DNA of 64,000 nt from Mycolicibacterium neoaurum ATCC 25795 (GTDB lineage: Bacteria; Actinomycetota; Actinomycetes; Mycobacteriales; Mycobacteriaceae). The stretch is from assembly GCF_000691525.1 (NCBI RefSeq), contig NZ_JMDW01000009.1, positions 124,001-188,000 on the forward strand, written 5' to 3'. The translations under genes were made by a program, and so were the position numbers. This document shows positions 26,256-33,163 of the stretch, piece after piece. Under the pieces are notes generated by a model, which saw nothing but the letters and a program-made list of their open reading frames with translations, made no database searches and was not told the origin of the DNA. The first letter of the stretch is position 1, and the number at the start of each line of letters is the position of its first letter.

Positions 26256-26671
26256 TGACCGACCCGATGGTGCGGCCGCTACCGCTGCCCACGCCTACCT
26301 CGGCACCGTACTGGGACGGTCTGCGGCGGCACGAGGTGTGGGTGCAGTACTCACCGTCATCGGATGCCTACGTGTTCTATCCGCGCATACTGGCACCCGG
26401 CACCCTGGCCGACGATCTGCAATGGCGTCAGATCTCCGGTGACGCGACCCTGGTCAGCTTCGCCGTCGCGCGGCGTCCGGTCGCCCCGCAATTCGCCGAT
26501 GCCGTTCCGCACCTGCTCGGTGTGGTGCAGTGGACCGAGGGGCCGCGACTGGCCACCGAGATCGTCGGCGTCGATCCGGCTCGGCTGCGGATCGGTATGG
26601 CGATGACACCGGTCTTCACCGAACCCGACGGCGCAGATATCACCCTCTTGCATTACACCGCGGCCGAATAG
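26255..26671 (+). CDS. DUF35 (OB-fold, acyl-CoA associated) protein without zinc-ribbon cysteines
   Basis: 138 aa, ATG overlapping the upstream TGA. It begins with PTPTSAPYWDGLRRHEVWVQ, the amphipathic helix by which DUF35 proteins dock on thiolase-fold partners. The region where the CxxC zinc ribbon normally lies reads SPSSDAYVFYPRILAPGTL, with no Cys at all. The OB-fold follows (VSFAVARRPVAPQFA, HLLGVVQWTEGPRLATEIV). By analogy to the Ltp2-ChsH2 complex it should be the obligate partner of the Ltp protein encoded just upstream. Confidence 0.83.
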   Translation: MTDPMVRPLPLPTPTSAPYWDGLRRHEVWVQYSPSSDAYVFYPRILAPGTLADDLQWRQISGDATLVSFAVARRPVAPQFADAVPHLLGVVQWTEGPRLATEIVGVDPARLRIGMAMTPVFTEPDGADITLLHYTAAE

Positions 26672-26678
26672 GGGAGAC

Positions 26679-28892
26679 ATGGCGCTGGCCCTCACCGACG
26701 AACAGGTACAGCTGACCGAGGCGATGGCGGGTTTCGCCCGCAGGCACGGTGGACTGGAACTGACACGATCGCAGTTCGATGCCCTGGCGGCCGGGGGACG
26801 TCCGGCGTTCTGGACGGCCCTGGTGTCACACGCTCTGCATGCTGTCCAGTTACCCGAGCAGGGTGGCGGTTTCGCCGATGCCGCCTGCGTCGTCGACGCC
26901 GCGGGCTATGGCCTGCTGCCCGGGCCGCTGCTGCCCACGATGATCGCCGCTGCCATCACCGCCGACCTGCCGGAACAACCGGCGGTGCGAGCCGTGCGCG
27001 AAGCTCTTGCGGCGGGTGGCCCGATGGCGGTGATGTTGCCGACAGACGGCGTGCTGCGAGCCGAACCAGACGGCGCAGGGTGGCGGCTGACCGGCACGGC
27101 CGGACCGCAACTCGGTATCGCCGCCGCCGAACACGTGATCGTCGCTGCCGATACCGATGCAGCGCAACGACTCTGGTTCCTGATCGGGGTCTCGGCCGAG
27201 GGAGTCTCGGTGCAGGCAGACACTCCGACCGATCTGACCCGAGATGTGGGCACCCTGTCGTGCGCCGCTGCGCCCGTGACGGCCGACGCCGTGCTGGCCG
27301 GTGTCGACCCGATGCGGGCGCGGTGCCATGTGATCGGCCTGATGGCCGCCGAGGCGGCAGGAATCGCACGCTGGTGTGTGGACACTGTGGTCGCCTATCT
27401 CAAGGTGCGTGAACAGTTCGGCCGTCCGATCGGTGCGTTCCAGGCCTTGCAGCACAAGGCGGCCCGGTTGTTCATCGACAGTGAATTGGCTGCGGCCGCC
27501 GCATGGGATGCGGTGCGCGGCGCCGAACAGCCGATCGACCAGCACCAGACCGCTGCCGCCGGTGCCGCGATCGCGGCGATCGGCAAGCTGCCGGATCTGG
27601 TCGTCGATGCGCTGACGATGTTCGGGGCCATCGGGTACACCTGGGAGCATGACCTGCATCTGTATTGGAAGCGGTCGATCAGCCTGGCCGCCGCCGCGGG
27701 CAGTGTTGCCGAGTGGGCCGAGCTGCTCGGGGAACCCGACCGGCAGCCAAGGGATTTCGGCATCGAACTGGCCGGTGTGGAAGAGCGGTTCCGGGCCCAG
27801 ATCGCTGCGCTGATCGACGCGGCGGCGCAGCTGGACAACGAGGCGCCGGGCCGGCAGAACCCCGAGTACGCGGAGTTCTGGACCGGTCCGCGCCGAACCG
27901 CGCTGGCCGATGCCGGAGTCGTGGCGCCGTATCTGCCCGCGCCGTGGGGGCTGGACGCGACACCGGCCCAACAGCTCGTCATCGACGAAGAATTCGACCG
28001 GCGGCCCGCCCTTGTCCGGCCATCACTGGGAATCGCGCAATGGATACTGCCGACGGTTATCGCCGAAGGCACCGACGCCCAGCGGGAGCGCTTCGCGGTG
28101 CCGACGCTGCGCGGTGAGATCGGGTGGTGCCAGCTGTTCTCCGAACCCGGTGCCGGGTCGGATCTGGCGGCCCTGACGACCAGGGCGACCAAGGTCGAGG
28201 GCGGCTGGCGGATCGACGGGCAGAAGGTGTGGACCTCCTCGGCGCAACGCGCGGATTGGGGTGCGTTGCTGGCCAGGACGGACCCCGAGGCCGCCAAACA
28301 TCGGGGCATCGGTTACTTCCTGGTCGATATGAGCACTCCGGGCATCACCATTCGGCCGCTGCGAACAGCCAGCGGTGACGAGCATTTCAACGAGGTGTTC
28401 TTCGACGACGTCTTCGTGCCCGACGACATGCTGGTCGGCGAGCCGACCGCGGGATGGTCACATGCGTTGGCCACGATGGCCAACGAACGGGTGGCCATCG
28501 GTGCCTACGCCAAACAGGACAAGGAGCGCGAGCTGCGGGCACTGGCCCGCAGTGCCGGACCCGGGGGCGTCGCGGTCCGCCAGGCGTTGGGCAGGGTGCG
28601 GGCCACCACCAATGCCATCGGCGCGCTGGCGGTGCGCGACACCTTGCGCAGGCTTGCCGGACACGGGCCGGGCCCGGCGTCGAGCGTCGGCAAAGTCGGC
28701 ACCGCACTGCTGGTGCGCCAGGTGACCGCCGATGCGTTGGCCTTCAGCGGTCGTGCCGCCATGGTCGGTGGAGCCGACCATCCCGCGGTGGCCGATACGT
28801 TGATAATGCCCGCCGAGGTCATCGGCGGTGGCACCGTCGAGATCCAGCTCAATATCATCGCCACCATGATCCTCGGGCTACCGCGCGCATGA
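26679..28892 (+). CDS. Double-headed acyl-CoA dehydrogenase (two fused FadE domains)
   Basis: 737 aa, about twice a normal acyl-CoA dehydrogenase. The first domain (about 1-345) ends with MFGAIGYTWEHDLHLYWKRS. The second (about 365-737) carries WCQLFSEPGAGSDLAALTTR, GQKVWTSSAQ, FDDVFVPDDMLVG and the terminal IGGGTVEIQLNIIATMIL. Fused FadE proteins of this size, such as FadE34, act like the heteromeric alpha2beta2 dehydrogenases that desaturate steroid side-chain or branched acyl-CoAs. The gene is 7 bp after the DUF35 gene, and its stop overlaps the tetR start. The substrate is unknown. Confidence 0.87.
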   Translation: MALALTDEQVQLTEAMAGFARRHGGLELTRSQFDALAAGGRPAFWTALVSHALHAVQLPEQGGGFADAACVVDAAGYGLLPGPLLPTMIAAAITADLPEQPAVRAVREALAAGGPMAVMLPTDGVLRAEPDGAGWRLTGTAGPQLGIAAAEHVIVAADTDAAQRLWFLIGVSAEGVSVQADTPTDLTRDVGTLSCAAAPVTADAVLAGVDPMRARCHVIGLMAAEAAGIARWCVDTVVAYLKVREQFGRPIGAFQALQHKAARLFIDSELAAAAAWDAVRGAEQPIDQHQTAAAGAAIAAIGKLPDLVVDALTMFGAIGYTWEHDLHLYWKRSISLAAAAGSVAEWAELLGEPDRQPRDFGIELAGVEERFRAQIAALIDAAAQLDNEAPGRQNPEYAEFWTGPRRTALADAGVVAPYLPAPWGLDATPAQQLVIDEEFDRRPALVRPSLGIAQWILPTVIAEGTDAQRERFAVPTLRGEIGWCQLFSEPGAGSDLAALTTRATKVEGGWRIDGQKVWTSSAQRADWGALLARTDPEAAKHRGIGYFLVDMSTPGITIRPLRTASGDEHFNEVFFDDVFVPDDMLVGEPTAGWSHALATMANERVAIGAYAKQDKERELRALARSAGPGGVAVRQALGRVRATTNAIGALAVRDTLRRLAGHGPGPASSVGKVGTALLVRQVTADALAFSGRAAMVGGADHPAVADTLIMPAEVIGGGTVEIQLNIIATMILGLPRA

Positions 28893-29500
28893 CCGCGGCC
28901 GACACCGAACTACCCGACTACAAGCGGGCTCGCCGTGCCCAGATAGTGGATGCCGCACTGGATCTTCTGAAGTCGCAGGACTACGAGCAGATCCAGATGC
29001 GCGATGTCGCCGACCATGCCGGGGTCGCGCTGGGCACCCTTTACCGATACTTCACGTCCAAGGAAAATGTCTATGCCGCGGTGTTGATGCAATGGGCGCA
29101 ACCGGTTTTCGCTGCTGCCGAAGCGGACCTTCCTGCCACCGAACAGCAGGTCCGCGAGAAGATGCGCGGCATCATCAGCAGCTTCGAACGTCGGCCGGCG
29201 TTCTTCAAGGTCTGCATGCTGCTGCAGAACACCACCGACGCCAACGCCCGCGACCTGATGGATCGATTCGCGTCCGTTGCCCAGCGCACCCTTGCCACGG
29301 ACTTCGCGTCGATGGGGGAACAGGAATCGGCCGACACCGCGATCATGGCCTGGGGCATCATCTCCACCATGCTGTCCGCGTCCATCCTGCGCGACCTGCC
29401 GATGGCCGACACCTACCGCGTTGTCGACGCGTTCGTCGATCTGATCGGTCCGCGGCTGCCCAGCGGGGCGAGCGAAGCGACGGTGGCGGGCCGGGACTGA
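28889..29500 (+). CDS. TetR family regulator (KstR-like)
   Basis: 203 aa, ATG overlapping the upstream TGA (ATGA). The N-terminal HTH is AQIVDAALDLLKSQDYEQIQ, MRDVADHAGVALGTLYRYF and TSKENVYAAVL, followed by an all-helical ligand domain. The HTH resembles KstR and other regulators of acyl-CoA or steroid catabolism. As the last gene of the Ltp-DUF35-FadE operon it likely represses the operon through the palindrome at 24996-25010, with an acyl-CoA intermediate as ligand. Its 3' end overlaps the convergent molybdoenzyme gene by 88 bp. Confidence 0.86.
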   Translation: MTAADTELPDYKRARRAQIVDAALDLLKSQDYEQIQMRDVADHAGVALGTLYRYFTSKENVYAAVLMQWAQPVFAAAEADLPATEQQVREKMRGIISSFERRPAFFKVCMLLQNTTDANARDLMDRFASVAQRTLATDFASMGEQESADTAIMAWGIISTMLSASILRDLPMADTYRVVDAFVDLIGPRLPSGASEATVAGRD

Positions 29501-31773
29501 CGAACCACCGGTGGCTCGTGCGCGCGCACCGGAGGAAGCGGCTGCTCATAGCGTTGCACCTCGACGAGCACATGGGCGCCGGTACATCCGTGCGCCAGCG
29601 ACGAGGTGCCGACATCCTCGGTGAGCACATTCGGATTGCCGTGCACGCACAGCGAATCCGGGTCGGTGGGGTCCAGCGGGTCGTACCAGGCCCCGGTCGC
29701 GAGTTGGACCACTTTCGGACGGACACCGGCATCGATGACCACGCCGGCCAGGCAGGCGCCGCGATCGTTGAACACCCGCACCACATCACCGTCGGCGAGG
29801 CCCCGCTCGGCCGCATCGGTTGGGTGGATCCGGATCGGTTCGCGGTCGGCCACTTTCGAGCCGCGGCTGACCGCCCCGATATCGAGCTGACTGTGTAATC
29901 GACTGCTCGGCTGGTTGGCCAGCAGATGCAACGGGTAGTCGGCCGCACGTCGACCGCCCAGCCACTCGGTCGGCTCGAACCAGGCCGGGTGTCCGGCGCA
30001 ATCGGCGTAGCCGAACCCGTCGATATCGGCCGAGAAGATCTCGATCCGCCCGCTGGGCGTGTGTAGCGGATGGGTCCGCGGATCGGCACGGTAGTCAGCC
30101 AACAGGGTCAGCCCGGACTCGGTGGGCAACCTGAGCTGACCGTCGGACCAGAACTGGTCGAACGTGGGCACCGCGAAATCCACTCCGGCCGACCATGTCT
30201 CGTACATGTGCCGCAGCCACTGCCGCGCGGTCCTGCCCTCGGTGAACTGCTCGCCGACCCCGAGCCGCTCGGCCAGTTCGGCGAAGGTCGTGTAGTCGTC
30301 CCGCGACTGCGCGTAGGGCTCGGCGAGTGCCGGCATCGCGACCAGCAGCGGGTCGTTCTTGGATCCCGAGTAGTCGTCACGCTCATAGGCGGTGGTGGAG
30401 GGCACGACGATATCGGCGTGCTTGGCCATCGCCGTCCAATACGGGTCGTGGACGACGATGGTGTCGGGCCGGGCAAGCGCGCGCCGTAACCGACCGATGT
30501 TCTGGTGATGGTGGAACGGATTGCCGCCGGCCCAGTACACCAGTCGGATATCGGGATAGCTGAGCCGACGGCCGTTGTAGTCGAAGGCCTCACCAGGGTG
30601 CAGCAGCATATCGCTGACCGCCGCCACCGGGATGAATGTGTGCACCCGGTTCGCCCCCTGCGGCAACACCGGCAGCGGATGGCGCAACGGTGGCAGTCCC
30701 GGTTCGTTCATCGAACCGTACCCGTGTCCGAAACCCGCTCCGGGCACGCCGATCTGGCCCAGCATGGACGCCAGTGTCAGACCCATCCAGGGCGCCTGTT
30801 CACCGTGTCGGATGCGTTGCAGTGACCAGCTGACGGTGACCAGCGTGCGCCCGGCGGCCATCCGGCGCGCCAGCGTGGTGATATCGGCGGCGGACAGTCC
30901 GCTGATCTCGGCCGCCCACGCCGGCGTCTTGGGCACGCCGTCATCGGTCCCCAAGAGATAACGCTCGAATCGGTCGTACCCGGTGCAGTACTCGTCGAGG
31001 AAGCCGCGGTCGGCCAGCCCCTCGGTGGCCAGCACATGCGCCAATCCCAGCATCACGGCAACGTCGGTTCCCGGCACGGGCGCATGCCATTCACACTCAC
31101 CGTCGACGTCATCGCGCAGCGGTGAGAACGACACGATACGACCGCCGCGATGGCGCAACCGGCGCAGTGCGTCACGGGCCGGATGCGCCGACGTGCCACC
31201 GTGATTGATTCCGGTGTTCTTGCACGCCAACCCGCCGAAGGCCACCAGCAGATCCGTGTGCTCGACGATGACATCCCAGGACGTCGAGCGTTTGAACAGG
31301 TCGTCATGGGTGCCCACGACGCGGGGCATGATCACGCCGGTGGCGCCCAGGCTGTACGAGTGCCGCGACGAGGTGTATCCGCCGAGCAGTTTGAGGAACC
31401 GGTGCACCTGGCTCTGGGCGTGGTGGAAGCGTCCTGCGCTGGCCCACCCATAGGAACCGCCGTAGATGGCCTCGTTGCCGTGGGTGTCGATGACCCGTCG
31501 CAGTTCATCGGCGAGCAGTTCGGTGAGTTCTGGCCAACTGACCGCGACGAACTCGTCGGCGCCGCGGCGGTCGCTGGGCCCGGGTCCGTCGCGCAGCCAG
31601 CCTGCCCGCACCGCCGGTCCGGTGATGCGAGAACGGTGTCGCAGCGAGCCCGGCAGGTTGCCCAGCAGGGGAGAAGGGTCGGCGTCACCGGCGGCGGGCG
31701 TCACCGCGGTGATATCGCCATCGGCCACATCGGCGGAGAAGACGCCCCAGTGGGCGAGGCTGCTACGCGGCAC
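29413..31773 (-). CDS. Molybdopterin oxidoreductase, biotin/DMSO/TMAO reductase family (BisC-like)
   Basis: 786 aa from GTG 31773, chosen because TACGAT lies 6 nt upstream. There is no N-terminal Fe-S cysteine cluster. The molybdopterin-binding core has the YGGSYGWASAGRFHHAQ region that carries the Ser ligand in this family, then GYTSSRHSYSLGATGVIMP and SYGSMNEPGL. A C-terminal MGD-binding barrel follows (LANQPSSRLHSQLD). Members reduce S- or N-oxides, such as methionine or biotin sulfoxide. The last 29 codons overlap tetR in antisense. It is divergent from fadE20. Confidence 0.88.
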   Translation of the reverse strand: MPRSSLAHWGVFSADVADGDITAVTPAAGDADPSPLLGNLPGSLRHRSRITGPAVRAGWLRDGPGPSDRRGADEFVAVSWPELTELLADELRRVIDTHGNEAIYGGSYGWASAGRFHHAQSQVHRFLKLLGGYTSSRHSYSLGATGVIMPRVVGTHDDLFKRSTSWDVIVEHTDLLVAFGGLACKNTGINHGGTSAHPARDALRRLRHRGGRIVSFSPLRDDVDGECEWHAPVPGTDVAVMLGLAHVLATEGLADRGFLDEYCTGYDRFERYLLGTDDGVPKTPAWAAEISGLSAADITTLARRMAAGRTLVTVSWSLQRIRHGEQAPWMGLTLASMLGQIGVPGAGFGHGYGSMNEPGLPPLRHPLPVLPQGANRVHTFIPVAAVSDMLLHPGEAFDYNGRRLSYPDIRLVYWAGGNPFHHHQNIGRLRRALARPDTIVVHDPYWTAMAKHADIVVPSTTAYERDDYSGSKNDPLLVAMPALAEPYAQSRDDYTTFAELAERLGVGEQFTEGRTARQWLRHMYETWSAGVDFAVPTFDQFWSDGQLRLPTESGLTLLADYRADPRTHPLHTPSGRIEIFSADIDGFGYADCAGHPAWFEPTEWLGGRRAADYPLHLLANQPSSRLHSQLDIGAVSRGSKVADREPIRIHPTDAAERGLADGDVVRVFNDRGACLAGVVIDAGVRPKVVQLATGAWYDPLDPTDPDSLCVHGNPNVLTEDVGTSSLAHGCTGAHVLVEVQRYEQPLPPVRAHEPPVVRQSRPATVASLAPLGSRGPIRSTNASTTR

Positions 31774-31779
31774 CGGCTC

Positions 31780-31785
31780 ATCGTA
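31780..31785 (-). promoter_or_regulatory. -10 element of the molybdoenzyme gene
   Basis: TACGAT on the reverse strand with 6 nt to GTG 31773. The upstream in-frame ATG at 31833 lies inside a palindrome and repeats VGRT, so it is disfavoured as the start. Confidence 0.55.
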
Positions 31786-31824
31786 GGGCGATCCCCGCCA
31801 CGTTCGACCGACCAGCGACGTTCG

Positions 31825-31842
31825 ACCAACCATCCGGTTGGT
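31825..31842. promoter_or_regulatory. TetR-type operator between the molybdoenzyme gene and fadE20
   Basis: ACCAACC-ATCC-GGTTGGT is a perfect 7-bp inverted repeat. It lies in the 115-bp divergent promoter region. The ACCAACC half-site suggests a TetR-family fatty-acid or acyl-CoA regulator. Which protein binds is not shown. Confidence 0.65.
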
Positions 31843-31846
31843 ATAT

Positions 31847-31863
31847 GTTGGTCGTCACCCAAC
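31847..31863. promoter_or_regulatory. Second, weaker dyad upstream of fadE20
   Basis: GTTGG-N7-CCAAC uses the same half-sites as the palindrome 5 bp to its left, so two repressor dimers could bind side by side just before the fadE20 start. Confidence 0.45.
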
Positions 31864-31888
31864 CGATAACCAGTACCGGAGGTCACAG

Positions 31889-33046
31889 ATGGGCGCCGTC
31901 AAATACGACCGCACGTTGTTCGAGCCCGAGCACGAATTGTTCCGTGAGTCGTACCGTGCCTTCCTGGAGCGCCATGCCGCGCCCTTCCGGGAGGAATGGG
32001 AGAAGGCGAAGATCGTCGACAGAGAGGTATGGCGCGAGGCCGGTAAGCAGGGCTTTCTCGGCATGGCGGTACCCGAGGAGTACGGCGGCGGTGGCAATCC
32101 GGACTTCCGCTACAACGTCGTCATCACCGAGGAGACCAGCGCGGGCCGACACAGCGGCCTCGGGTTCACCCTGCAGAACGATGTCATCGCGCCGTACCTG
32201 ATCGAGCTGACCACCGAGGAACAGAAGCAACGCTGGCTGCCCGGGTTCTGCAGCGGCGAATTGATCACGGCGATCGCAATGACCGAACCGGGCACCGGCA
32301 GCGACCTGCAGGGAATCAAGGCCCGCGCCGTCCGGGATGGCGACCACTACGTCCTCAACGGTTCGAAGACCTTCATCACCAACGGTATCCACGCGGATCT
32401 CGTGATCGTGGTGGCCTGCACCGACCCCGACAAGGGTGCGCAGGGCTTCTCGCTGCTGGTCGTCGAGCGCGGTATGGAGGGCTTCGAGCGGGGCAGGCAT
32501 CTGGACAAGATCGGTCTGGAGGCCCAGGACACCGCCGAGCTCTCGTTCACCGATGTCCGGGTGCCGGTCGAGAACCTTCTCGGCCAGGAGGGCATGGGCT
32601 TCCTCTATCTGATGCAGAACCTGCCTCAGGAGCGCATCAGTATCGCGGTCATGGCGGCCGCGGCGATGGAGTCCGCGCTGGAGGAGACCCTGCAGTACGC
32701 CAAGGAGCGCAAGGCCTTCGGTAAGCCGATCGGGAGCTTCCAGAACAGCCGGTTCCTGCTTGCCGAGTTGGCCACCGAGGCCACCGCGATCCGGGTCATG
32801 GTCGATGAGTTCATCAAGCTGCACCTCGATCGGAAGCTGACCGTGGAGCAGGCCGCGATGGCCAAGTGGTTCAGCACCGAAGCGCAGGTTCGGCTGGTGG
32901 ATCGGTGTCTGCAACTGCACGGCGGCTATGGCTACATGCGCGAATATCCGATCGCCCGGGCGTTCCTGGACTCGCGGATCCAGACTATTTACGGCGGCAC
33001 CACCGAAATCATGAAGGAGATCATCGGTCGCAGTCTGGGGGTCTAG
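31889..33046 (+). CDS. fadE20: Acyl-CoA dehydrogenase FadE20 (long-chain type)
   Basis: 385 aa with ribosome binding site GGAGGTC before the ATG. It has MTEPGTGSDLQGIKARAV for flavin and substrate binding, LNGSKTFITNGIHADLV, and the helix G motif LMQNLPQERISIAV. That motif supplies the catalytic Glu in long-chain acyl-CoA dehydrogenases. The usual medium-chain Glu site reads IYGGTTEIM, with Gly instead, which agrees. It oxidises a fatty acyl-CoA to the 2-enoyl-CoA. It is the Rv2724c position relative to hflX and lexA, though separated from hflX by an accessory block. Confidence 0.9.
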   Translation: MGAVKYDRTLFEPEHELFRESYRAFLERHAAPFREEWEKAKIVDREVWREAGKQGFLGMAVPEEYGGGGNPDFRYNVVITEETSAGRHSGLGFTLQNDVIAPYLIELTTEEQKQRWLPGFCSGELITAIAMTEPGTGSDLQGIKARAVRDGDHYVLNGSKTFITNGIHADLVIVVACTDPDKGAQGFSLLVVERGMEGFERGRHLDKIGLEAQDTAELSFTDVRVPVENLLGQEGMGFLYLMQNLPQERISIAVMAAAAMESALEETLQYAKERKAFGKPIGSFQNSRFLLAELATEATAIRVMVDEFIKLHLDRKLTVEQAAMAKWFSTEAQVRLVDRCLQLHGGYGYMREYPIARAFLDSRIQTIYGGTTEIMKEIIGRSLGV

Positions 33047-33163
33047 CTGGTCCGACACGCCGTCGCCGCAGGTGGCGATATCCCACGAGTTCGCCGACAA
33101 CTGTCGCAGAGTTGACGAACACGATACTTTCGTGGGGTTTTGCACGACTTCCGGGAGGACCGA

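Noticed and set aside
33047..33163. TTGAC and TACTTT as a promoter for the LGFP gene
   Set aside because: The two elements are only about 8 nt apart, which is not a usable -35/-10 spacing.
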